NCBI GenBank assembly: GCA_012934845.2 | Contig: WNNJ02000901.1 | Coordinates: 248,001-312,000 of the forward strand | From: Pomphorhynchus laevis | Lineage: Eukaryota > Acanthocephala > Palaeacanthocephala > Echinorhynchida > Pomphorhynchidae | Direction of reading: 5' to 3' | Length of the DNA stretch: 64,000 bases | In this document: piece after piece, positions 1 to 11,344 of the stretch | How positions within the stretch are numbered: the first letter of the stretch is position 1 | How the letters are laid out: each line of letters opens with the position of its first letter | The notes under the pieces: generated by a model | What the model was told of the DNA's origin: nothing | Seen by the model: the letters and a program-made list of their open reading frames with translations, nothing else | Database searches by the model: none | Position numbers and translations under genes: made by a program

Positions 1-149
1 ATTGAGGTGAGATTATGGAGAATCAGATTCGGAAAGCTTTAAGTTTGATATGATAATACAGCGATCGCGCGAAGGAAAACGATTTCGTGGAAGTGATGAA
101 CGGACAGAGCTGGTAGGAATCGAGGCAGATTAGCAGACAGAAGTGGAAA

Positions 150-405
150 TGACAGGGGTGCTTGATAGAGAATTAAGATTGGTTGGAGCAAGTGTGACAG
201 GAGTAGGGTGTTGAATCGGTTGATCAGCGATGTGACTGGAGATTATTTTGATGGAATGGTGTAAATAATTTAAAAGTGGTACGTGGGAGGTAGAGTAAGA
301 AGAATTAAGATAGGTTGGGGCATGTGTGACAGAAGTGGAGTGTTGAATCACTTGATCGGTGATGTTACTAGAAATGATTTTGACGGAAGGATGTAGATTA
401 TTGGA
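150..405. repeat. Diverged tandem duplication (two units of about 130 bp)
   Basis: Two adjacent segments (about 170-270 and 301-405) share the same succession of words, for example AGAATTAAGAT.GGTTGG near each start and TGTTGAATC..TTGATC in the middle. Both are open on the minus strand, giving a 97-residue frame with two similar halves (IISSNITDQVIQHST and IISSHIADQPIQHPT). I do not recognise a protein family. It may be the edge of a repetitive coding element cut by the window start, or a decayed minisatellite. Confidence 0.5.
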
Positions 406-430
406 AAGTGATTTACATTTCAAGAATGTG

Positions 431-1127
431 TCTTCGTCGACAAGGTATGCTGCGTAGATCCCTCGTTACTATTGACGAGAAATGCTTTTGTATTATTTAA
501 AAAACAGTTATAAGCAGTCACATACTGTAAGCCTCTTTAGTGACATAGCTCACCTTAGAGGTGAATTGGACCTATATGAGCGGGTTCTGGGGCAAGCTAC
601 TCATATTTACCCTTAATACGGAATGCTATATCTTGATAGACTCAAAATTTTAGGGGTCCAATAAGTAGAATGTTCGCTAAGATAAGCTGATTTGGTGTTT
701 ATTTGCGATATCTGTTCAATCTAAAGTACCCTTGTTGGCATATCTTTAACCAAAGAAATTAATCTGCGATTCGAGATCATCATATTTCCTTGAAACGTAG
801 AATGCGTCCAATGATGAGTTACACTATGATTGTGGTGGAATCAACGAAGCGTGGAAAAGCTTGCCTGCGTATGCCGTATGTGCAACAACTTCAAAAATTT
901 TCAAAACGACTCAGAACACATTTTAACTGATTTTCTGTTTTGCTTGCTCTTTTTTCTCCTTATTAATTTTTCTGTTTTCGACTTCACTATCAATGTGCTT
1001 ACCTGGTCCATGTATCTATAATAAACATCGATATTGATATGTTTCTATTGATTTTATAACCAACTAAGAGTATACCAGGGCTGCATCGAATTAATTCAAT
1101 CAATTTGAATTAATTCATCGAATTAAT
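431..1127. other. No gene seen
   Basis: About 700 bp without a convincing reading frame, splice-linked exon or repeat. A 63-codon plus-strand frame at 830-1021 has no recognisable composition or neighbours and I treat it as chance. Confidence 0.5.
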
Positions 1128-4100
1128 TCAAATCAAGATTATACTGCTTCGTTGTTTCAACTATTAGATCGCCTTAATCCGCATCAACATCAATATATAA
1201 ATCAACAACCAAACCAAATTCCAGAACAACTTTATTATTAGTATACAATAGCCGATAAGCGGTAACTCGTTTGGCTGGATCTAAATGTAAAAAAAGTACA
1301 ATGTCAGTAAAACCAAAACAATCCAAATCAGGTTCGACTTCCTATGAGAGCGATACACTGTTCAGCGCATTCTCGGATGTTCCGGCATTCAATTGCAGAT
1401 GACGGGAGTCTGTTCCAACTGTTTATTACTCGATATCTGATATCCTGATAGTGTCGATAGACTTTTCTACGATGTTTGAGCGTTAGTCGATGTCCACGTA
1501 ATTTCTCGGAGTTGCGTAGGCAAAACACGAAGTTGAGGGGATGAGTGGGCGATAAAATTGCCCTCCATACCAGCATAAGATCAGTTTTACCAAACTTTCA
1601 CAAACCGTTGAAACACCTAGGATTTCTAACTTCTGGTCAAACGGCAGGTCTTTGACAGTGGGAACAAGACGAGTAGCCGACCGGAGAATTGATTCGTAAG
1701 CCATAATGTTCTTGCACAGATGTGGATACGCTGCGGGAGATGCGTATAGCATTCTAGATTCGATGATGTCCTTGTATATTATTCTGAAGCTACATGCCTC
1801 TAGTGATCCAAAATATCGTCTAATGATGCCAATAGTACGACGGCAATTGGCCGAAACTTTATTTACGTGAGCGCTCATATCGAGCGTATTAAGCGTAGAT
1901 ACCCCTAAATCATCGATTTTATCTGTAGAATCAATCGACATGTTTCCAATTTTATAAGAGCAACGAATGTCTGGGGAGCCGATCCGCATATGTCTACATT
2001 TAGTCGCATTTATCATCATCCCATTAGATATACACCATTTATTTATGAAATCCAGGTCTTTTTGAAGAGCGCTAACATCGGAATCATCAATGATTCGCCT
2101 CCAAACCTTAATATCATCTGCGTAGGTAACACATTCCGACGTTAAGTTGTTTGTAATATCATTTACATATATATTAAAGAGAGTCGGACTAATAGCCGAT
2201 CCGTGCGGAACGCCTGTCGTCATCATTGAGTAACCAGAAAGATAATGGCTTATGCGTACTGCAAACGAGCGGTTGCTTACGAATGATTGAATCCAGCGTA
2301 ACAAAGAGCCCCGTACACCAATGTTAGATAATTTGTTTACTAGCAAATCGGGAATAACTCTATCGAATGCTTTCGATAAGTCTATAAATATCACATCTAC
2401 TTTGGAACCACTCCTCATCGAATCCACCCAGCTTGCTCTCGCTTTTACAAGGTTCGTTACCGTTGAGCGATTTGGCCTAAATCCATGCTGACTGGGGCTG
2501 AGGCGATTGTTAGCTTCAAAGAAAGCGCTAAGGTGACGAAGAATCAATTTTTCTAATACCTTACAAGCTACAGATGTGAGACTGATGGGACGGTAGTTGG
2601 AAACCTGGGATTTATCCCCTTTCTTGAAAATTGGACGTACAATAGCCTTAGTCCAATCAGATGGTAGATAACCTGTGTTTAGTGAACTTCTAAAAATAGA
2701 AGCTAAGGGAACGTATATTGCACGGGCGAATTCCTTTAAGAGTATTGGAGGCATATGGTTAGGACCTGACGGTGCGTTGCGGGGTAATTTAAGTAGCTTG
2801 TGAGTACCTCTTCACCGCTAAATTCAATGTTAGATATGACTACTCTAGGTAGAAGTACATTGTGTTTAGTTTGGATTATACCATCGGGGATCGACACTCT
2901 ATCTTCTTTGATAGCGAAATAGTCCATAAAATGGGCAGCTACATCAGTTGGGGAGGTCAATATTGACCCATTGTCGGCCAATAGGTATGAACAATCTGTC
3001 GAGTGTATAGGACGTGGAAGTATGCTTTTGAAAGCCACCCAAGGATTGTTATGAGTGGACCGGCATATATTTGAGATGAAACTGCGTTTTTTCTGTTTTT
3101 TTTTTCAGAATAGAAACCGTATTCCTGCAATGACGGTAGTGTTCAAAAGAAAGTTCCCCTTTTTTGTACGCATGGAAACATCTATCACGGTGTTTGATTA
3201 GAGCAAGCAATTCCGCATCTAACCATTTCGGATGTAGTTTTCGTGTACGATTCTGACGTATCGGAGCAAAATAGTCGAGAACACAATGTAATGTGGTCTT
3301 AAAGTGATCCCAAGCTTCTTGAATGCCTGCTTTCGATGGGTCGGGCCAATACATACAGGAAATTATACTGCGCACGACATCATAGTCGATCTTAAAAGGA
3401 TTCGACGTTTTAACCGTTTTGGCGTATGGTCCGAGTGCGTTGAATTCTATTGAGATGGTAGAGTGATCGCTTGATCCTAGCGGAGGTCCGTATTTGACGC
3501 TTTTTATCAGATACGTTTCACTCGAAAAGCAGAGGTCAAGAATTGAGGAGTTAGTACCCCTGTGACGAGTATCCTTGTGAACATGTTGGACTAAATGTAG
3601 ATCATTTATCGTGTTTAAAAGCAGTAATGATTCGGGATCACATCCAGGAAGAGGAACGTAACCTATCCAATCAATTCGCGGCATGTTAAATTCTCCTAAT
3701 AAAATAACTTTTTGACCCTTGAATGCATTTACAGTTATCGAGGATATAATCGACCCGGTTGGAGCGAATGGGGGCGATAGAAGACACCTAGAAAGAAAAA
3801 TATGTTTTTATGGTCTTTTACAGAAACCCAAGCGTATTCACAAAGACTTGATGGAGTGTACTGGGTCGGAATACTCGTATCTCTTATCGACATTTACTGT
3901 CACTTCTTGGGTAGTTTCGTTGCGACACAAAGACTTCGCAGCTCCCCGATGTTTCCACCGTTGCCAATGGAACGAATCCAGAAACGAGTTGAAGTCCTGC
4001 GTCGCACTATTTATGCATCCGAACTTGTTCAAATGCAGACAGTGGGATTCCATAGCCGTGATACAAATCTTGAAGCGCTTGTTGCATCTATGGGTTACGT

Positions 4101-4133
4101 AAATATGGCTGTAGAACGTATTGAAGACTCGTG
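1128..4133 (+). pseudogene. Ubiquilin retrocopy (C-terminal part), split by a LINE
   Basis: Two pieces, 1128-1235 and 4010-4133, together match the 3' end of the second ubiquilin copy at 34815-35034. The left piece encodes a Gln/Asn/Pro-rich linker (QQPNQIPEQL). The right piece encodes a UBA domain (LVQMQTVGFHSRDTNLEAL) ending VERIEDS and a stop. Ubiquilins are shuttle factors that carry ubiquitinated clients to the proteasome and end in a UBA domain of this shape (known family). The copy is 5'-truncated, contiguous where coding, and interrupted after TTTAT by the minus-strand LINE at 1236-4009; TTTAT reappears at 4010-4014. I infer a processed pseudogene rather than a live gene because only the last part is present and the LINE splits it. 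Confidence 0.75.
1236..4009 (-). mobile_element. 5'-truncated CR1/Jockey-superfamily LINE inserted in the ubiquilin retrocopy
   Basis: On the minus strand the element begins inside an APE-type endonuclease domain (ILLGEFNMPRIDW near 3690; GSSDHSTISIEF near 3460) and continues through a linker into a reverse transcriptase at 2754-1483. RT motifs visible are SNYRPISLTSV, VIFIDLSKAFDRV (motif A), TGVPHGSAISP (motif B, with His where PQG is usual) and VTYADDIKVWRR (motif C, catalytic DD). The tail continues in another frame at 1576-1328 (VINSWNRLPSSA), the usual C-terminal block of these LINEs. At least three frame breaks are needed to read EN through to the end, so it is dead. The 3' end abuts AATAATAAAG. 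The flanking 5-bp repeat TTTAT supports a target-primed insertion. Confidence 0.85.
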
Positions 4134-4500
4134 ACTTTTATTTTATAAATTGTTATTTCAGTAACGCATAAATTTTTCAATAGTTGTTATTATATAGTTA
4201 TTTTTTAAGTTAGTAAAAAATAAAAAAAACAATAATGATAATCCTAGTTTACTATATATGTTAGGATTTATTCTCTCCTGTATATTATTAATTGACAACG
4301 AATTGAGCCGAGGCTCTTTACAAGTTGCTTCACAAAATAAAAAGAATAAAAAGAATAAGAGTCGTTTTGTCCCTCCCTCATCAGATAAACTACTGAAAAT
4401 CCCACCGTTGTCTTGAGAAGGAAGGGTCATCATCCAGTAGGGCGCAAAAACTTGAAGCAGTAGACGACAAAACGGTTGCACTCTGAAGCGAATTCCAAGA

Positions 4501-7181
4501 TCATACGACTCGTTTGGCAAAGCAGGAAACTGCATGCATGTACCTTTGTGTTTTCAGCATCAGGGGGTGTCCGCGAAGAGAAGGTTGACCTCTCAGTTGC
4601 AGTAGATGTGACAGCGGATGATCTTTAGTATGCAGAATTTTCCAAACAAGAGAGAGATCTCGCTTGTCACGTATATATCGCAGACAAGGCATATTTAATA
4701 TCTGGAGGCGTTTCGCGTAGCCATAAATATGCAGCCCTGATACTAATTTAGTTGTTGATCTGAACACTTTCTCCAATGCACGACGCTCATAAGTAGTTTC
4801 GGGATAACAAGCTGGCGATGCGTATAAGATATGGCTCAAGAAAAACGCATTTGCTAAGGTATGGTAACATAACGGATCTATGCCTATCAGAGCTCGACGA
4901 GTATGTCCTATTAAGCGTTTTGTGATGCAACACACATAGTCTGAATGCTTTCGAGTGGATAAGTCAGCACAAACCCAAACTCCCAAATCTTTATATGAGT
5001 TTGTTCTTTCGATACTAATTGAACCAAACTGGTACTCACCTCCCAGATGATCACATGATCTTCGTGATATACGCATACATGTAAGTTAGCGGAATTGATC
5101 CTCAAGTGATTTCGTATAGACCAATTGGATATAACGTCGACGTCGTTTTGTAAATGCTGTTTGTCAAGATCGGAAATACTAGGTCGCCAAACTTTAAGAT
5201 CATCTGCATATAATAAACTGAATGAACTGATATTTGGTATCAAATCGTTGATATAAAGACTGAATAAGATGGGACCCAATACACTTCCCTGTGGAACACC
5301 TAACAACACTGGAAATGGACTCGACAGCGACTCATTTACTCGTACGACACTTTGTCGGTTGGAAAGTAATACACGAATCCAGTTCATGATCCTCTTATCA
5401 AGATGAATGTGCTCCAACTTCTCAATAAGACGCGTGTGATTAACTGAGTCGAACGCTTTTGAGAAATCAAAGAAAATGACATCAACTGGTATGCCTTGAT
5501 CATAATAGTGATACCAATTTTCACGTGCATGTACAAGATTAGTAGTCGTGAAATAACCTTTTCGGAAGCCATGCTGTGCTGGGTTCAAAATTTGAAATCT
5601 ATTTAGAAATTCTATTATTCGTCGCTTAATCAATCTTTCTAGCACACGACAACACACGCAAGTGAGACTAATAGGCCTATAATTGTCAATGGACGAACTA
5701 TCCCCTTTCTTATAAATAAGACAGATGATGGAATTCTGCCAATCAGAAGGAACAACGCCAAAAGCAACAGACGCAGAGAAAATATTGTAAAGCGTATGAC
5801 ATATTATGTCAGCGATGTTGCGCAGATATACTGGCGGTAAGCCATCTGGACCCGCACCTGCTTTGCATTTAAGTTTCCGAAGCTCTTGGAGAACGTCATC
5901 ACATCGGAAGAAGTCGCTGGTGTCATCTCCGGGAGATTCAAATGTACACGGATCACCCATTGTCACATCCTTATGGTCAAGATTCAAAGAATAGAAATGA
6001 TTTCTTAACATATTTGATATCTGCAAAGAATCAGTTATGAATTTCCCATCGTCACGTTGAATACAATTTATAGGTTTACAGCGCGTATGCTTAGCAGTCA
6101 CATACCTAAAGAAAGAGCGGGGATCACGGTGACAGTTTATACTCTGCTGTTTTTCGAAAGATCGCCTACCAGTTCGCTTCATGGACGTAACGAGGTTTCG
6201 CCATTTCTTATAAGTGCTGAAATTAGCTCTGTCTTTACGATAGTTATTAAAGGCCTTACGTCTCATCTTTAAAGCATGTTTTATGTCGCTATTAAACCAA
6301 GGCGGTAAGATCGATGTCAAACAGTGTTTACTCTGAAGAGATGAGAAACGATTAAGAAGGTGGTACAAAGTATCCCTATAAAACTGCCATGAATATTCGA
6401 CGCCAACATCAAAAGCATCCAACCACTTTACCCCAACGAGATATTTATTTACTAGAGCAAAGTCAGTTCTGAATGGGTTTACAGACGACGTCGGATTTAC
6501 GCCATGTGAGTAGACATCGCTCAGACCAATCGAAATAACCACATGATCTGAATGACCTATTGGGTCCAGATAGCTTAATCTATCAAGAATGTCATATGGT
6601 ACAGTAAGGCATAAATCCAAAAGTGAATGTGAATCCTGTGAAAATCTTTTACTCGGACTGACATGTTGCTTAAGAGCCAAGCTGTTTATTAAGCCAAGTA
6701 GCTTCAAACTCTCGACATCCGAGTCATTGGAAGTGTAATTAACCCAATTGACAGATGACATGTTGAAATCACCGAGTACAACAAATCTATCACAATAACT
6801 ACTTCTCTCCATTAAAGCAGCTATGCTATCTGTGTTTGATCTTGGAGAACGATACACAGTCAATACCGTTATTGGGTGTTGACAATATAGCCTAATACAC
6901 AATGCTTCATTATGGTTAATAGCATCACTAAGAGTTTCAATTACTCGGAATTGAAGCCTATTAGAGATATACGCGATAACACCTCCAATCTTTCCTGTTC
7001 TATCACTTCTACTTATGCTGTATCCCTCAATGAATATATCTACGTCTGCTATTGACGAACTAAGCCAAGATTCTGTGAAAATACCTACATCTGGTACGAT
7101 ATATTGAAAGAGACATTTTATTTCATCTAACTTATTAAGTAGACTACGAATATTCGAGTAAATGATTTTTTTAACCACCAT
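4501..7181 (-). CDS. LINE ORF2: APE endonuclease plus reverse transcriptase
   Basis: The frame 7181-4911 gives 756 residues. Residues 1-230 form the endonuclease: the Asn motif SNIRSLLNK, the Glu motif FTESWLSSS, GKIGGVIAYIS, VVLGDFNMSSVNW and the His motif GHSDHVVISIG. Residues about 460-720 form the RT: SIDNYRPISLTCV, VIFFDFSKAFDSV, LLGVPQGSVLGPILFSLY and LLYADDLKVWR, with the YADD catalytic pair. Near 5070 the C-terminal homology moves to the frame 5076-4501 (LYASPACYPETTYERRALEK), so one small indel lies there. The homologous tail SWNSLQSATVLSS continues past the TGA at 4501, so that TGA is also a lesion. The product would nick target DNA and copy the LINE RNA there. The start chosen is the ATG at 7181, just ahead of the endonuclease Asn motif. 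Confidence 0.85.
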
Positions 7182-7283
7182 TATTTGTGCTCAACTTAAA
7201 GGAAGAATCGCAAAGAGATTTTTGAAATTCACGAATACACCGATCGACATTGAGGCAAGGTGAAACAGTGAATATTTCACGTC

Positions 7284-9732
7284 TTAGGCGGAGGGCGCCA
7301 AAGTGGTAAGAAGGCTTGCAGGATTGATCACATCTGATGTGATCAATCCAAAGTGTACAACGACTTACTCATTTCTCGAGACAAGGCTCTATATAGTGTT
7401 CTCATCTCCCTGGACCTCTCCTCCGCATTCGACATTGTCGACCACTCCGTCCTCCTTTCTCGCCTTCGTTATGATTACGGCTTTTCTTCCTCCTCCGTAG
7501 CTTGGTTCGCCTCATATCTATCCGACCGTTCCTTTCGCGTCTGTTCTAATTCATCATCCTCCCCTCCCATCCCTATTTTTTGCGGGGTTCCACAAGGTTC
7601 AGTCCTAGGTCCCCTGCTTTTCTCTCTTTTGCTTGGCGATCTCTCTCCATTTATCAAACCTTACTCCTTTAACGTCATGCAATACGCCGATGACATTCTA
7701 ATCTATGCTCATGCACCCGCACATCGCATACACGATATCGCCATTTCTGCCTCCAACTGTCTCTCTTCTATCTACAAGCGTCTCTCCAATCTCCATCTCG
7801 TTCTAAACGCCGAAAAGTCCAAAATAATGTGGATCCTTCCCCGTAAACCAAGCATATCTCCTCCCATTGTATCTTTTGCCTCATCGATCATCCCTGTAGT
7901 CCACAATCTCACTTTCTTAGGCTTCCATTTCGATGATCACCTTTCCCTTAAACCCTTCGTCCGTGACAAGGTCCGCTCGTCTAACTTAATTCTTCGTGAC
8001 ATCCGCCGTATCCGCCCCCTTATCGACTTCCGTTCTTGTATGTCTCTTCTTTCATCGCTTCTTTTCCCTAAAATCGATTACTGTCTTAGCCTTTTCGCCA
8101 ATTCTCCAAAATCCATCATCCTACCCCTACAACGAATAATCAACACCGCCGTTCGAGTGCTCTTTCGCCTCCGTCGCTTCGACCACACATCCACATATTT
8201 TGCCCAACTCTCCTGGCCCACCATCCACATCCGCATCAAACTCCGCCTTCTTCTCATTACTTTTCGTCTCATCGCTGTCGGCTCCCCATCGTTCATCAAC
8301 CTTCCTTTCTTAGACGATACTCGCCCCACCTCGCTATCGCTTCGTTCCTGTCATACCCTCTTACTCCACGTTCCTAATTACTCCAACAACTACGGTCTCC
8401 GATCCTTCCTCGTCGCCGCCTCACTCGCCTGGAATCAACTCCCTCTCGACGTCCGCCGCGCTCCCTCTTTTATCACATTCAAACACCTCCTCCGTTCACA
8501 CCTTCTCGACGCCTGATTCACAGTTTTGTTTTTGTTGTGGTCATGTAAGCGTGCGCTGGCACGCATTTGCCACGTTAAAATAAATCTTTTTTTTTATCTG
8601 ACAGTCCCTTCCAATGAATATGTAGACGCCTCCGCACAACTCGAAAATTTTGTATTGTCAAATTTTTTTCACCCAACTCTAATCGACATGCTAACTCTGA
8701 TTTAGCCTCTTTCAAACGTAATCGATCAGCTATGCTCAGATCGCGTAGCAGACGTATACTCGACCCTTTCAAACGGTATGCGCCGTCAAAGATTATGTGA
8801 ATAATTTCAGCAGAGTTGAACACTACTTTGAGCAGTCTGGGTCTCAACTCATTACTTATCTTACCGAGACGAAAAGCGGCCTTTATCTTCATGCTCTTAA
8901 CAACTTCGTCTTGATATTCATGCAATACCACCGAAAGAATGGATTGTAGATGTCCCAAGTCATCGTCTAATCGTGCCTGGCTATTTATAGCGACAGATTC
9001 CTTTACGTTTGCAATAATTAAACACTGTTCACGGTTATGAAAATCTTCCCTTCTTCGAGGTACCTGACGAGAGTCATATGCAGATGCCATGCTATTAAGT
9101 GAAGGAGTGTCTTGAGAGTTTATCACACTTGCTTTTGAAACACCTCTAAGAAGTACAGACCTAGTCATGCCTACATCATGTTGAATGTTACCTGGCGTCA
9201 TTATTGAGGATTTTATTGATTCATGTTTAGGTTGTGCGTTTATTACTAAAGATCGTCGTCGCGATATTTGCATTTGCGAGTTGTGAGCCATTTCTGAGGG
9301 GACAGCAGATACGTTCGGTTCGTCGTTATCCACCCGGTTGTTATTACTACCAGACTGTGATTTGGGGATGCTAGCCAAGGTAGCACGTTTGTGTAGGTTG
9401 CATTCATCTGATACGCATTCGGTAGAAGCTGCGTTTACCGGGATAGATCCATTTGGAACTTGACCAAATCCGTCACACTGCAATACCTTTTTTAATTGGT
9501 TTAAACGTTCAACCAACACATTGATTTGCTTCGCCGCACAAAATCCGCAATAGAATGGTGGCCCGTCACCGGTATCATCACCAAAATCACAAATATGTGT
9601 TACCGATGTCCAAATTTGACAACCGCTAGTTGAACATTCAACTTGTACACTCTCGAATTTCCTGCTGTTGTTGTCGGTATCCCCTGAGTTTGCTTGCCTA
9701 CCTCTTGATACATTTTTCTTTTTGGCACACAT
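7284..9732 (-). CDS. LINE ORF1 (PHD-like finger plus RRM-like domain), interrupted by another LINE
   Basis: From the ATG at 9732 the frame runs to the codon at 8596-8598. Skipping the plus-strand LINE at 7338-8595 and one copy of the 6-bp target repeat, it continues in the same frame at 7331 and ends at the TAA at 7284-7286 (ending LLTTLAPSA). That makes 394 residues. Residues about 33-70 contain a Cys/His series (CSTSGCQIW, THICDF, PPFYCGFC) like the PHD-type finger of CR1-family ORF1 proteins. A short heptad stretch follows (INVLVERLNQLKKVL). Residues about 225-375 resemble the RRM and C-terminal domains of LINE ORF1 RNA chaperones (CLIIANVKES, RPRLLKVVFNSAE, DLSIADRLRLKEAKSE). The likely role is binding LINE RNA in the ribonucleoprotein. 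Apart from the insertion I see no other break. Confidence 0.75.
7338..8595 (+). mobile_element. 5'-truncated LINE inserted into ORF1, flanked by ATCTGA
   Basis: A GC-richer 1258-bp block on the plus strand carries one open frame (7353-8516, 387 residues) with RT motif A (ISLDLSSAFDIVDH), motif B (GVPQGSVLGPLLFSLL), motif C (MQYADDILIYAHA) and the C-terminal block RSFLVAASLAWNQLPLDV. The RT is missing its N-terminal motifs and the endonuclease, a normal 5' truncation. A short 3' UTR with a GTGCGCTGGCACGCAT hairpin precedes AAATAAATC and a T run. ATCTGA occurs at 7332-7337 and 8596-8601. This element is younger than the two-ORF LINE around it: the frame is intact and its base composition contrasts with the surroundings. 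Confidence 0.9.
8599..8601. other. Target-site junction of the LINE-in-LINE insertion
   Basis: The host ORF1 codons Ser-Asp (TCA GAT on the minus strand) are duplicated either side of the insertion, at 8596-8601 and 7332-7337. The plus-strand LINE tail (T run) ends at 8595, directly against the duplicated hexamer. Removing the insertion and one hexamer restores a continuous ORF1 frame of 16 further codons including its stop. Confidence 0.85.
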
Positions 9733-11344
9733 TATCAGGATTCTCGATTCGTATTTGATTGTTCAAATATAATTGAACAATTATTGTATGTATTTTATTG
9801 TAAGAATTTTAATAACCAAGACTTTTTAACTCCGTTGAAGTAATTGTTGTTATCGATGTAATCGTTGTAAACGTTGTAATAGTAGTAATCGTAGTACGTA
9901 TGTTTATTAGAAACCAAAATTTTTTAAGGTAATTGTATTTACTTTAGATCTCAAACTTTTTTAAGGTTTTATAAACTTTTTTATATGCCTTCTTAAAATC
10001 TCCACTAAATTTAAATCACTTTCAAACTAATTTTAATTTATTGAAAATAGTCAAAATTGGCACACATTATCAATATTCTTTGCCATATTTGTTTGGTAAA
10101 ACTTGGTATACTTGTTTGAAAAACGGATATTCCATTGTAGTAGTTCTTAAGAAAATCTTTAATTTTATTTAATGTTAGTACACTGTTCATGCAACGTCCA
10201 TGTATACAACGTGTGCAATGAACACAACTTAAATTACATTGATCTAATAAAATTCAAAAACATTGCCGCATTTTTGCATTGGTATAAGAGAATGCATTTT
10301 TTCGATTCTCTCCGACAACGGACTGTGTTTCTTTCGAATCCGCATCATCATATATTGCTTCAAGTTGCACACAGTAAAATATAAACTTTTCACTGCGTGA
10401 AGATGCGCATGCATATCTGCTCCAGTCTCTAATTTTACGTTAAATTTGAATGCGATGCTAAGAATGTAGAATTCTGGCATTTCAATTATTTTCATTCAGT
10501 TGTGCATGACGCTGTGAAATACTGTCATTTATCACTATGAATACTTTATCAAACTCGAATTATTTGTCGACTACTTCGTTTTCATTTATTCTCGTCACTC
10601 AATAGTTACGTATAATCACATTTTCACGCTCTTTAGATGCAGTAAAGACCCGTCGTTATCTGACTAACGATTTTCTGCTTCGACTCATTAAAGCTTGATG
10701 CGCGTTGATTTAAAACGTGCACCCTTCTAGGGCTGCACATTTAAGAATATTCAAAGTCATTGTATAGTGACGGTGATATGTTAATATACTAAGCTTACGT
10801 TTTCTATGAAAGTCTTTGACAAGTGCCATAGTTTAATGAGACGGCAGGAAATAACTTTGGCTGCTTGTATTTACTATATATGTGTTTGCTAATCGATGAT
10901 TGTTTTTGTTCCACGACGGACTTGAATTTACGTTATATCAATTCAGGAACTTGAACATTTAAAAGCTCTTTTAGTCGTCAAAATTTTTTGCATCAAATTT
11001 ATATGCATCTTCTGATTGAGTTATTGATCATGAAATGATTTTAAACCATGTCTTTGATGATGGTGGAATGCAACTCCGGGGCTGAGCGGTGGGTTGATCG
11101 TAGAATTATATAGAATGTTAAATTCTATTCCTCTAAATTTAACTTAAACTTTGGACAATCGGGTCGTATAATTTGATTAAATATTATCAATATCTGTGAT
11201 TATTGAATGTTGTGATTATTTATCAATATTGTGATTATTGATAAACGCTCGTTTCAGGAACGAGCGTTTATGAATCAAGCGACTACGAGACAGTTCAGTG
11301 CTAATCGACATTTGCAATACAGCTCTACACGACAAAATGAGATA
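9733..11344. other. No gene seen; short perfect hairpin at 11238-11270
   Basis: AT-rich sequence that may include the 5' UTR of the minus-strand LINE. Simple GTTGTTATCGATGTAATCG-type runs lie near 9850-9900. The only structure is an inverted repeat at 11238-11270 (arms ATAAACGCTCGTT, loop TCAGG), preceded by short repeats of GTGATTATTGA. Reading frames at 10172-10495 overlap on both strands and look like chance. Confidence 0.45.

Larger units (their letters stand above)
4200..9732 (-). mobile_element. Near-full-length two-ORF LINE (CR1/Jockey superfamily)
   Basis: ORF1 (9732 down to 7284, interrupted) is followed after about 100 nt by ORF2 (7181 down to about 4400). This order, the apurinic-type endonuclease followed by RT, and the absence of a C-terminal nuclease are typical of CR1/Jockey-like LINEs. 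Only a few lesions separate it from an intact element: one 1.26-kb LINE insertion in ORF1, a frame change near 5070 and an in-frame stop near 4500. That suggests a fairly recent copy compared with its neighbours. The exact 5' and 3' ends are not defined. The 3' side runs into T-rich sequence at about 4200-4260, and the 5' UTR may extend beyond 9732. Confidence 0.85.

Noticed and set aside
3802-4134. 110-codon plus-strand frame starting in the LINE
   Set aside because: Only the last 40 codons are ubiquilin UBA; the first part is antisense LINE sequence joined by chance across the insertion junction.
5806-6272. Plus-strand small frames inside the LINE ORF2
   Set aside because: Antisense shadows of a strongly supported endonuclease-RT frame.
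7475-8329. Minus-strand frames opposite the inserted LINE RT
   Set aside because: Shadows; the plus frame has all RT motifs.
10054-10070. Repeat of TGGCACACATTATCA, also found at the LINE ORF1 start
   Set aside because: Only about 15 bp match and the flanks differ, so a tandem 5' UTR could not be supported.
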